In this document: one piece after another, positions 1 through 6,640 of the stretch
Position numbering within the stretch: the stretch's first letter is position 1
How the letters are laid out: every line of letters begins with the position of its first letter
DNA from: UBA1367 sp040268355
Lineage (GTDB): Bacteria; Actinomycetota; Coriobacteriia; Coriobacteriales; Atopobiaceae
DNA length: 31,025 nt
Direction of reading: 5' to 3'
NCBI GenBank assembly: GCA_040268355.1
Contig: JAWRIT010000003.1
Span: forward strand, 1-31,025
Position numbers and translations under genes: made by a program
Notes under the pieces: generated by a model
The model's input: only the letters and a program-made list of their open reading frames with translations
What the model was told of the DNA's origin: nothing
The model's database searches: none

Positions 1-2
1 CT

Positions 3-8
3 CTTCCT
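3..8 (-). promoter_or_regulatory. Ribosome-binding site of a gene beyond the left edge
   Basis: On the minus strand the bases after the PfkB stop read CACGGAGGAAGAG up to the window edge. GGAGGA is a strong Shine-Dalgarno motif at a distance that would place a start codon just outside the window. Another gene therefore probably follows the kinase in the same operon. From pathway logic a tagatose-bisphosphate aldolase would fit, but no coding sequence for it is visible. Confidence 0.4.
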
Positions 9-13
9 CCGTG

Positions 14-955
14 TCAGGCGAGCGGGGGCATCGGCTCGACGATGGTCTGTTCGAGAAGCCCCTCGGCGACCTCCATCTCGAAGCGACCGGTTGCGGCGGA
101 CAGGCAGTTCGCCGTGGCGCATGCCATGGCGAAGCGCAGGCGTTCGGGGGCCTCGAGGTGCCGTCTCATCCCAACCGCGAGCGCGCCGACCATGGTGTCG
201 CCTGCGCCGACCGGGTTCACGACCTCGATCTTTGGCGCGATGCCGCGGAAGACGCCCTCGTCGCACGCCATGAGGGCACCACGACTGCCAAGGGAGACGA
301 CGACGTTCTCGATGCCGCGGTCGTGGAGCGTACGAGCGGCGTGCGCGAGCTCGTCGGGAGAGCTCGCCTCTCTGCCGAGGATCTGGGCGATCTCGTCGGC
401 GTTGGGCTTGATGACGGTGGGAAGCGAGCCGATGGAGGCGGTGAGCGCGTCGCCCGACGTGTCGAGGATGCACGGCTTGTCATGGGACTTCGCCAGCTCG
501 ACGAGACGGGCGTACGCGCTGACGGGAAGGCCCTTGGGGATGCTGCCGCTGATGGTGACCACGTCCGCCGAGGAAAGACGCGACGCGATCCGATCCTCGA
601 GCGCCAAAAGCGCGCCCTCATCAACCTTCCGACCGGGCTCGAGCAGCTCGGTCGAGCGTCCACTGGGCTCGAGCACGTTAATGCAGCATCTGGTCTCGCT
701 TTCCACCGTGACGAAGTCGTGGGGCACGCCGTCGCGGTCGAGCAGCTCACACAGGAGCCTCCCGTTGTTGCCGCCCGCAAACCCCGTCGCCAGAACCTCC
801 TCGCCGCAGATCAGGACCGAGCGCGAGACGTTGAGGCCCTTCCCTCCGGCGTTGTCGATGCACTCCTCGACGCGCATCACCGTGCCATCGACGAGGGGCG
901 AGGCGAGGCGGTACGCCTTGTCGATTGACGTGTTAAGCGTGATGGTCAAAATCAT
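14..955 (-). CDS. PfkB-family hexose-phosphate kinase (1-phosphofructokinase / tagatose-6-phosphate kinase type)
   Basis: This 313-residue protein is a full-length ribokinase-fold sugar kinase of the LacC/FruK branch. The first PfkB signature is GGKGLNVS at residues 37-44. The second is NPVGAGDTMVGA near 247-258, with the anion hole GAGD and catalytic base Asp253. KPNADE near 183-188 is typical of the branch. The start has GGAGG a few bases upstream. It is transcribed away from the PTS operon and its upstream region carries GntR-type half-sites. With AgaS and NagA close by, the likely reaction is tagatose-6-P plus ATP to tagatose-1,6-bisP in the cytoplasm. A 1-phosphofructokinase role cannot be excluded from sequence, but no fructose PTS is near. 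The substrate is inferred from context. Confidence 0.85.
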   Translation of the reverse strand: MILTITLNTSIDKAYRLASPLVDGTVMRVEECIDNAGGKGLNVSRSVLICGEEVLATGFAGGNNGRLLCELLDRDGVPHDFVTVESETRCCINVLEPSGRSTELLEPGRKVDEGALLALEDRIASRLSSADVVTISGSIPKGLPVSAYARLVELAKSHDKPCILDTSGDALTASIGSLPTVIKPNADEIAQILGREASSPDELAHAARTLHDRGIENVVVSLGSRGALMACDEGVFRGIAPKIEVVNPVGAGDTMVGALAVGMRRHLEAPERLRFAMACATANCLSAATGRFEMEVAEGLLEQTIVEPMPPLA

Positions 956-997
956 GACAGGTGCCTCCGGTTCGTAATGGTTCGGTGGTTATTCCAT

Positions 998-1020
998 TTA
1001 ATACCAGTATTAATACCAGT
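998..1020. promoter_or_regulatory. Tandem GntR-type half-sites upstream of the PfkB gene
   Basis: TTAATACCAGT occurs twice in direct orientation, at 998-1008 and 1010-1020, 12 bp apart. The centre GTATTAATAC (1007-1016) is a perfect palindrome. The minus-strand reading ACTGGTATTAA resembles the half-site recognised by HutC/DasR-type GntR regulators of amino-sugar genes. The site lies 40-65 bp before the kinase start, where a repressor would block transcription. The GntR gene at 4715 is the obvious candidate binder; this is inference. Confidence 0.5.
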
Positions 1021-1102
1021 TATGGGAAACGAACCCACTCTTCTGGGTGGCTTCCCTCTTCTCAACGATATCAAACTTAGGTTTATTTTTCAAAATGGTG
1101 GC

Positions 1103-1130
1103 AACTGGTATCTTTCCCATATAACCAGTT
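1103..1130. promoter_or_regulatory. Inverted GntR-type half-sites
   Basis: AACTGGT at 1103-1109 and ACCAGTT at 1124-1130 form a perfect 7-bp inverted pair whose equivalent positions are 21 bp apart, about two helical turns. The half-sites match those at 998-1020 and 1247-1262. They probably belong to the same regulatory array between the kinase gene and the PTS operon. Confidence 0.4.
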
Positions 1131-1246
1131 AAGCAGGCTAATTCCATCAGCGGTAGGAAATCGGCCACAGGCGTAACGTTACCGAGAAATTGCATCCGTT
1201 CCGGTACCCGCGCATCATTCTCTTGTAGAATCTGCGCGAGCACTCA

Positions 1247-1262
1247 AGTGGTTACTACCAGC
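1247..1262. promoter_or_regulatory. DasR/NagR-like operator upstream of the PTS operon
   Basis: AGTGGTTACTACCAGC has the TGGT-N4-ACCA layout that I recall for DasR-type operators (ACTGGTCTAGACCACT in Streptomyces). Apart from the 4-bp centre, most positions agree. It lies about 95 bp before the first PTS gene and just before the AT-rich ORF on the other strand. It is a plausible binding site for the GntR/UTRA protein encoded at 4715. Confidence 0.45.
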
Positions 1263-1357
1263 ATTCGTCCAAGGGCCAGCGTCTGGTTGCCCATGAAGTT
1301 CTCCTGCGTGCCACGCGTCAGGAGGCCTCCGCAACGCGAGAAGAGGGAGTGAGCGAC

Positions 1358-1804
1358 ATGGTGGGATTCGTGCTTACCGGTCACGGCGACTTTGCACCGG
1401 GTCTTGCGAGCTCGATCGAGATGATCGCAGGTCCGCAAGCGGACTTCGACGTCGTCGCGTTCCATGAGAGCGCGGCGGGGGACTACCCCGCGATCCTCGC
1501 AGACGCCGTCAATGGATCTGTGGAGCGGTGCGGCTCCGCCATCGTGTTCTGCGATCTCACCGGAGGGACGCCATTCAACCAGGCGATGCTCCTCTCCCAA
1601 GCGCAGCCGGGCGTCGAGGTGGTCGCGGGGACGAACCTCCCGCTGCTCCTCGAGGCGCTCATGTGCCGCGACGCCACCTCTACGGCCGACGCACTTGCTG
1701 ATGAGGCGGTGGCCGTGGGGTCCGCATCGGTCGTCCACGCCCGCCTCGACGCCGGCACCCCTGCAACCGCAGGCGGCGACAGTGCCGACGAGGACGGCAT
1801 CTGA
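1358..1804 (+). CDS. agaF: PTS mannose-family EIIA component (AgaF-like)
   Basis: This 148-residue cytoplasmic protein carries the EIIA-Man fold. The N-terminal TGHGDFAPGL places the phospho-accepting histidine at His9, and DLTGGTPFNQA matches the conserved mid-domain motif. It takes phosphate from HPr and passes it to the EIIB encoded two genes downstream. I chose ATG 1358 because AAGAGGGA lies about 10 bases upstream; an in-frame GTG at 1349 would sit on top of that site. The last 20 or so residues are Ala/Gly/Asp-rich and look like a flexible tail. Its TGA overlaps the next ATG by one base, so translation is coupled. Confidence 0.9.
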   Translation: MVGFVLTGHGDFAPGLASSIEMIAGPQADFDVVAFHESAAGDYPAILADAVNGSVERCGSAIVFCDLTGGTPFNQAMLLSQAQPGVEVVAGTNLPLLLEALMCRDATSTADALADEAVAVGSASVVHARLDAGTPATAGGDSADEDGI

Positions 1805-2082
1805 TGAGCCTCGAAAGCATCCTGTCATCGTGCGTGGCGGTGCTCGTCCTCACGGCGGCGATGGGCGTCGTCTTTGCGATCTACAGCGCCGTGAGGGCGC
1901 GCCGGCAGAAGGACTACTTCGCCAAGATGCACCGGGAGCTTGCGGCCGGACGGCGCGTCGTGTTCGCCGGTGGCCTGTACGGAAGACTCGTCCGTGTCGG
2001 CACGACAACGTGCGACGTCGAGGTCGCGTCAGGGGTGGTCGTGGAGGTGTCGCGCTACGCCATCCAACAGATCGTCAAATAG
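1804..2082 (+). CDS. YajC-like small membrane protein in the PTS operon
   Basis: This 92-residue protein has one N-terminal transmembrane helix (about residues 5-27), a basic stretch (RARRQK), and a YajC-type beta domain (GRRVVFAGGLYGRLVRVG, then a Val-rich strand and SRYAIQQIV). YajC is an accessory of the SecDF complex. A YajC relative inside a mannose-family PTS operon is also known, to my recollection, from the pneumococcal hyaluronan locus. The protein here may help insert or stabilise the PTS membrane domain rather than serve general secretion; that is inference. Its start overlaps the EIIA stop, so it is clearly part of the operon. Confidence 0.8.
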   Translation: MSLESILSSCVAVLVLTAAMGVVFAIYSAVRARRQKDYFAKMHRELAAGRRVVFAGGLYGRLVRVGTTTCDVEVASGVVVEVSRYAIQQIVK

Positions 2083-2107
2083 GTCCAGCGTGGAAGGAGT
2101 TACCAAG

Positions 2108-2590
2108 ATGGCCGAACCAAACATCCTGCTCACCCGAATCGACAACCGCCTCATTCATGGACAGGTCGCCACGCAGTGGACGAGCACCCTCGGGGCCAAC
2201 CTGCTCCTCGTTGCGAACGACGAGGTCGCTGGCAACAAGATGCGCCAGAACCTGATGAACATGGCGGCACCCACAGGCGTTGACACGCGCTACTTCTCCA
2301 TTCAGAAGACCATCGACATCATCCACAAGGCCGCGCCGCGCCAGCTCATCTTCATCATCGTCGAGAGCCCTGCGGACGCGTTGCGCCTCGTCAAGGGCGG
2401 CGTGCCCATCAAGAGGCTCAACGTCGGCAACATGCACATGGCGGAGGGCAAGCGCCAGGTGGCGACCACCGTCGCCGTGGACGACGCCGACGTCGCCTCG
2501 TTCCAGGAACTCAAGGATCTCGGCGTCGAGCTGCAGATCCAGCGCGTCCCGAGCATTCCCGCTGAGGATCCCGAGAAGCTCTTCACGTAG
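2108..2590 (+). CDS. agaV: PTS mannose-family EIIB, N-acetylgalactosamine type (AgaV-like)
   Basis: This 160-residue protein starts with LLTRIDNRLIHGQVATQW, the EIIB-Man active-site region; His17 is the phosphorylated residue. Segments such as GANLLLVANDEVA, VKGGVPIKRLNVGNMH and EGKRQVA closely follow E. coli AgaV as I remember it, which favours N-acetylgalactosamine as the sugar. It passes phosphate from EIIA to the incoming sugar at EIIC/EIID. ATG 2108 has GGAAGGAG about 8 bases upstream, so the longer open frame from 1940, which overlaps the YajC gene, is not the real start. A 140-bp gap separates it from EIIC. Confidence 0.92.
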   Translation: MAEPNILLTRIDNRLIHGQVATQWTSTLGANLLLVANDEVAGNKMRQNLMNMAAPTGVDTRYFSIQKTIDIIHKAAPRQLIFIIVESPADALRLVKGGVPIKRLNVGNMHMAEGKRQVATTVAVDDADVASFQELKDLGVELQIQRVPSIPAEDPEKLFT

Positions 2591-2730
2591 CGGACGCCGC
2601 ACCGGCGCCCAAAAGGCGCGCACAACCCCATCGATCGTTTGGCACCCAAGGGAGAACGGGTGTTGGCGATAGCTTTGTCCCTGTTGGAAGCGCGTACGCG
2701 TTGCATCAGTTCTAGAAAGGAGGAACAAGG

Positions 2731-3534
2731 ATGGAATACACAGCTCTCCAGGTGATCCTGGTCTTCATCGTCACGTTCGTCGCGGCGATCGACCAGTTCA
2801 GCTTCCTCGAGTCTTTGTATCAGCCGATCGTCACCGGCATGGTGATCGGCCTCATCCTCGGCGACGTGCAGACCGGCCTCATCGTCGGCGGCACGTACCA
2901 GCTCATGACAATCGGCAACATGCCGATCGGAGGCGCCCAGCCTCCCAATGCGGTCATCGGCGGCATCATGGCGGCGGTCCTCGCCATCTCGCTCAACCTC
3001 GAGCCGAACATCGCGGTCGCGACTGCGATCCCGTTCTCCCTGCTCGGCCAGTACGGCGTGACCCTGATCTTCACCCTCATGTCCCCGCTCATGTCCGTGG
3101 CGGACACCTACGCCGCCAACGCCAACCCCAAGGGCATCGAGAGGATCAACTACCTCTCCATGGCGCTGCTCGGCCTCGTCTTTGGCACCGTCGTCACGCT
3201 CTTCTTCGTTGGTGGCGCCACGATGGGCCAGGCCGTCGTCGACGCGATTCCCACCTGGCTCAGCAACGGCCTCTCCGCCGCCGGCGGCATGATGCGCTTC
3301 GTCGGCTTTGCGATCCTGCTCAAGTTCATGATGAACCGCGACATGTGGGGCTTCTACTTCCTGGGCTTCGGCCTCGCCCTTGTCGTCACCAACACCGAAA
3401 CCCTCGCCACACCGGCGCTGCTGATCTTGGCCCTCATCGGCTTCGGCATCGCGTACTGGGACTACCAGCAACGGACCCAGTTGGGCGGATTGGCCCCCGC
3501 CAGCTTCGACGGAGGTGAGGAAGATGGCATCTAA
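2731..3534 (+). CDS. agaW: PTS mannose-family EIIC permease (AgaW-like)
   Basis: This 267-residue integral membrane protein carries the EIIC-Man signature around residues 50-80 (GLIVGGTYQLMTIG, PIGGAQPPNA) and multiple hydrophobic helices throughout. With EIID it forms the sugar channel of the transporter. The start has AAGGAGGA at ideal spacing. The last 30 residues are hydrophilic (QQRTQLGG to GGEEDGI) and face the cytoplasm in this family. Its final codons overlap the EIID start by 11 bp, so the two are translated together. The substrate is taken from the EIIB similarity and from the enzymes downstream. Confidence 0.92.
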   Translation: MEYTALQVILVFIVTFVAAIDQFSFLESLYQPIVTGMVIGLILGDVQTGLIVGGTYQLMTIGNMPIGGAQPPNAVIGGIMAAVLAISLNLEPNIAVATAIPFSLLGQYGVTLIFTLMSPLMSVADTYAANANPKGIERINYLSMALLGLVFGTVVTLFFVGGATMGQAVVDAIPTWLSNGLSAAGGMMRFVGFAILLKFMMNRDMWGFYFLGFGLALVVTNTETLATPALLILALIGFGIAYWDYQQRTQLGGLAPASFDGGEEDGI

Positions 3535-4558
3535 CGAGCAGACCGAGTACACGAACCTGACCCCGGCCGGCGACCTCGACCAGAGGACGCTCAACAAGAT
3601 GGCGTGGCGCTCCTGCTTCCTGCAGGCGTCGTTCAACTACGAGCGCATGCAGGCGGCCGGCTGGCTCTACTCCATCCTCCCAGGTCTCGAGAAGATCCAC
3701 ACCGACAAGGACGACCTCGCCACCTCGATGACCCACAACTTGGAGTTCTTCAACATCCATCCGTTCCTCGTCACCTTCGCCATGGGCCTCATCCTCTCGA
3801 TGGAGCAGAAGAAGGTCGACATTCCCACCATCCGCGCCGTCCGCGTCTCCCTCATGGGACCGCTCGGTGGCATCGGAGACGCCCTGTTCTGGATGACGCT
3901 CGTGCCCATCTCGGCCGGCATCTGCTCCAACATGGCCATCTCCGGCAGCGTCTTTGGCCCCATCCTGTTCCTCGTCGTCTTCAACGTCGTGCAGTTCGCC
4001 CTTCGCTTTGGCCTCATGAACTGGTCGTACAAGATGGGCATGGACGCGCTCGACTCGCTCATGGCGAACATGAAGGCCTTCACCCGAGCCGCCTCCATCC
4101 TGGGCGTCTTCGTCGTGGGCTGCCTCACCGTCGCCATGGGTGGCACGCAGATCAACGCCGTGATCCCCAATGGGAGCACCGCCTCCTACGTCGCCCACAC
4201 CGTGACGCTCCCCACCGAGGAGGTCGACGGCATGCTCGACAAGGTCTACGCCGATCCCAGCGCCACCGAGCCCACCGCCCTCGTGAGCGCCGATGGCGTG
4301 AACGCCGGCGTGAACGACCTTGGCAACGGGTATGCCGAGGTGACCTATATGGAGGAGGTCACCTCCCCGGTCAACATCGAGATCGCCTCGATCCTCGACA
4401 GCATCTGCCCGAAGCTCGTTCCGCTCACGATCGTGATGCTGCTGTACTACCTGTTCTCCAAGAAGAACTTCACCCCGATGAAAGGCATCGTTCTCGTCCT
4501 TGTCATCGGCATCCTGGGGGCCGGCCCCTTTGGTCTGTGGCCGAGCATCTGGGGTTAG
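3524..4558 (+). CDS. PTS mannose-family EIID with an extended loop
   Basis: This 344-residue protein is longer than usual for EIID (about 265-285 in E. coli). The conserved core is present: SCFLQASFNYERMQAAGW (28-45), a hydrophilic middle, MGPLGGIGDALFW (111-123), and C-terminal membrane segments from about 290. Residues from about 231 to 285 form an extra hydrophilic, Asp/Ala/Val-rich insertion before the last helices. ATG 3524 has GGAGGTGAGG upstream; an alternative GTG at 3515 lies within that site. It partners with EIIC and is the last PTS gene before a hairpin at 4570. Role: GalNAc import coupled to 6-phosphorylation. Confidence 0.9.
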   Translation: MASNEQTEYTNLTPAGDLDQRTLNKMAWRSCFLQASFNYERMQAAGWLYSILPGLEKIHTDKDDLATSMTHNLEFFNIHPFLVTFAMGLILSMEQKKVDIPTIRAVRVSLMGPLGGIGDALFWMTLVPISAGICSNMAISGSVFGPILFLVVFNVVQFALRFGLMNWSYKMGMDALDSLMANMKAFTRAASILGVFVVGCLTVAMGGTQINAVIPNGSTASYVAHTVTLPTEEVDGMLDKVYADPSATEPTALVSADGVNAGVNDLGNGYAEVTYMEEVTSPVNIEIASILDSICPKLVPLTIVMLLYYLFSKKNFTPMKGIVLVLVIGILGAGPFGLWPSIWG

Positions 4559-4569
4559 GCGCGTCCCGT

Positions 4570-4597
4570 CCGGGGAGCGGCGCGGTCCGCTCCCCGG
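4570..4597 (+). terminator. Hairpin after the PTS genes
   Basis: CCGGGGAGCGG (4570-4580) pairs perfectly with CCGCTCCCCGG (4587-4597) around a 6-base loop, 11 bp of nearly pure G-C. Only a short T stretch follows (GTTTG), so it may be a partial terminator or an RNA-stabilising hairpin that lowers expression of the downstream regulator and enzymes relative to the transporter. Confidence 0.6.
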
Positions 4598-4714
4598 GCA
4601 CGTTTGACTCGACGAGGGCACGCGTGCGGCGTCCCTCGCACGATGGGCCAGCGAGCAGGTACCATGCGTGCAAGCCGCGCCACCGCGCCAGAGAGTGTCA
4701 GGGGAGAAGCCACG

Positions 4715-5440
4715 ATGAGCGTTCCAAAGAGACAACCGCTGTACGGACAGCTTTTTGACGTGATCCACGACAAGATCGACAACGAGCTGAGCCCTGGCGA
4801 GGTGCTTCCCTCCGAGCGCACCCTTTGTGACACATACGGCGTCTCGCGCACGACGGTCCGCCTCGCCATGGCACAGCTCGAGGCCTGTGGCCTCGTCGTG
4901 CGCGAGCATGGCCGAGGCACCTTCGTCGCGGACGACGCCCAGGAGCCTTCGAACCTCATGGACACCTACAGCTTCACCGAGCAGATGAGGTCCCTGGGAA
5001 GGAGCCCACGCACCGACATCCTCGAGTTCGAACGCCTCGAGGCCCCGAGGCACATCGCCGAGCGGCTGGAGATCAAGCTCGGAAGCCAGACGATCAGAAT
5101 GAGCCGCCTGCGCCTGGCAGACGGGATCCCCATGATGGTCGAACGCACCTACCTGCCAGCCACGGAGTTCCAAGCGCTCAGCCGCAACGACGTCGAGAGC
5201 AAGCCCCTCTACGACATCATCGAGAAGGACTACGGGCAGGTCGTCCGTGTCGCAGACGAGGAGTTCTGCGCAAGCGTCGCGCGGGCGGGCGAGGCAGACG
5301 TCCTCGACATCGTCGAAGGGGCACCGGTGCTGAGGCTGTACCGCACAACTCGCAACACGGACGACACCGTCATCGAATACACGCGCAGCGTCGCTCGCGC
5401 CGACCAGTTCCGCTACAAGATATCCCACCAGAGGGTCTGA
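4715..5440 (+). CDS. GntR-family (HutC/UTRA) transcriptional regulator
   Basis: This 241-residue protein has an N-terminal winged helix-turn-helix (about 8-70, including LPSERTLCDTYGVSRTTVRL and HGRGTFV) and a C-terminal UTRA effector domain (about 85-235), the normal size for the HutC group. Members next to amino-sugar PTS genes (DasR, NagR, AgaR-type) usually sense a phosphorylated amino sugar. ATG 4715 is preceded by GGGGAG; a longer frame from 4604 starts inside the region after the hairpin and adds low-complexity residues. Its likely operators are the TGGT/ACCA sites at 998-1262. It sits between transporter and enzyme genes, so it is probably autoregulated. A repressor role is inferred. 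Confidence 0.9.
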   Translation: MSVPKRQPLYGQLFDVIHDKIDNELSPGEVLPSERTLCDTYGVSRTTVRLAMAQLEACGLVVREHGRGTFVADDAQEPSNLMDTYSFTEQMRSLGRSPRTDILEFERLEAPRHIAERLEIKLGSQTIRMSRLRLADGIPMMVERTYLPATEFQALSRNDVESKPLYDIIEKDYGQVVRVADEEFCASVARAGEADVLDIVEGAPVLRLYRTTRNTDDTVIEYTRSVARADQFRYKISHQRV

Positions 5441-5463
5441 CCCTCATCGAAAGGAGTGCCAGC

Positions 5464-6624
5464 ATGTTCGAAAAGGATGAGGAGGCCCTGCGGTCCCTCG
5501 GGGCCCATGTCACGACGACAGAGATCGCACAGCAGCCCGACCTCTGGGAGGACACCCTCGCGATATATCGGGATCATGCCGCCCTCGTCGAGGCCTTCCT
5601 GGACCGTGCCCGCTCGCTTGGGGGCTCACGCCGCACGCGCGTCATATTCTGCGGAGCCGGCTCGTCCGCCTACGTGAGCGACACCATCGTTCCGCATCTG
5701 CGGCGTGTTGGTGACAACGACGCCTTCGAGTTCGCGGCGGTCCCCACGACAGACATCGTGAGTGCCCCCCTCGACTGCGTGAACCCCGACGACCCCACGG
5801 TCATGGTCTCCTTCGCTCGCAGCGGCAACAGCCCGGAGAGCATCGCGGCGGTGGAGATGGTGCGCACGATCGTCAAGGATGTCCTCTTCCTCACGATCAC
5901 CTGCGCCCCCGATGGCCTTCTCGCCCAGGGCGACAAGGACGGCGACACCCTCACGCTCCTCATCCCCCGTGCGAACGACAAGGGCTTCGCGATGACCGGC
6001 AGCTACAGCTGCATGTCGCTGCTCGCCACCCTGATCTTCGACGAGAGCCCCCTTGCCTGCAAGGCCGCGTGGGTCGCGGCGGCCGCGGCCATGGGAAGAA
6101 GCGTCGTCGAGCGCGAGCAGAAGATCATCGAGCTTGTGAACCTCGACTTCGATCGTGTCACCTATCTGGGTTCCGCCTCGCTTGCCGGCCTGGCCCGCGA
6201 GGCGCAGCTCAAGGTCCTCGAGCTCTGTGCTGGCAAGGTCGCCACCTCCTTCGACACCTCCATGGGCTACCGGCACGGGCCGAAGTCGTTCGTCAACGAG
6301 AGGACCCTGGTCTTTGGCTTTGTGAGCAACGACCCCTATACGCGCCGCTACGACCTCGACATCCTGAACGAGATCGAAGGCGACCAGGTGGCCTGCGCGA
6401 CGATCGCCGTGCAGCAGAGGACAGAGGCCAACTTCGAAGGGGGTGCCTTCTCCTTCGAGAGTGACCTGTTGCTTCCCGCGGCCTACTTGGCGCTTCCGTT
6501 CGTGATGTTCGCCCAGGCTGTCGCGATCAACACATCGGTTAAAGTGGGCAATACCCCCGACACGCCCTCTGCCAACAACACCGTCAATCGTGTGGTCAAG
6601 GGCGTCGTCATTCATCCGCTCTAG
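5464..6624 (+). CDS. agaS: AgaS-like galactosamine-6-phosphate deaminase/isomerase (SIS family)
   Basis: This 386-residue protein has two SIS domains and matches the length of AgaS (about 384). Clear landmarks are FCGAGSSAY in the first phosphosugar site, SFARSGNSPESIAAVE, MGYRHGPKSF in the second domain, and the C-terminus NTPDTPSANNTVNRVVKG that is typical of AgaS. The expected reaction is galactosamine-6-P to tagatose-6-P plus ammonia. It differs from NagB in fold, and its presence makes the GalNAc/GalN route more likely than the GlcNAc route. The start has AAAGGAG 8 bases upstream and lies 23 bp after the regulator stop. Confidence 0.92.
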   Translation: MFEKDEEALRSLGAHVTTTEIAQQPDLWEDTLAIYRDHAALVEAFLDRARSLGGSRRTRVIFCGAGSSAYVSDTIVPHLRRVGDNDAFEFAAVPTTDIVSAPLDCVNPDDPTVMVSFARSGNSPESIAAVEMVRTIVKDVLFLTITCAPDGLLAQGDKDGDTLTLLIPRANDKGFAMTGSYSCMSLLATLIFDESPLACKAAWVAAAAAMGRSVVEREQKIIELVNLDFDRVTYLGSASLAGLAREAQLKVLELCAGKVATSFDTSMGYRHGPKSFVNERTLVFGFVSNDPYTRRYDLDILNEIEGDQVACATIAVQQRTEANFEGGAFSFESDLLLPAAYLALPFVMFAQAVAINTSVKVGNTPDTPSANNTVNRVVKGVVIHPL

Positions 6625-6640
6625 GCCCAAGGAGGAGAGC

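Larger units (their letters stand above)
1010..1294 (-). pseudogene. Small AT-rich ORF interrupted by an in-frame TGA, unrecognised
   Basis: On the minus strand an ATG at 1294 is preceded by AGGAG at good spacing and opens 16 codons (MGNQTLALGRMLVVTT). A TGA at 1244-1246 is followed directly, in the same frame, by a GTG and 77 more codons ending at 1010. The second part reads like a real protein (for example FLGNVTPVADFLPLMEL and KIPVATILKNKPKFDIVEK), but I do not recognise the family. The stretch has roughly 45% G+C by hand count and uses AT-ending codons, unlike its neighbours, so it looks acquired. It may be a decayed gene, a short peptide plus a coupled small ORF, or non-coding regulatory DNA with a chance frame. 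The half-sites at 1103-1130 lie inside it. Confidence 0.35.

Noticed and set aside
2605..2619. Hairpin GCGCC/GGCGC between EIIB and EIIC genes
   Set aside because: A 5-bp stem without a T tract is too weak to call a terminator.
3434..5428. 664-codon open frame on the minus strand
   Set aside because: Antisense to EIID and gntR, with His/Asp/Arg-rich low-complexity translation typical of a shadow in high-GC DNA; the plus-strand genes have clear family motifs.
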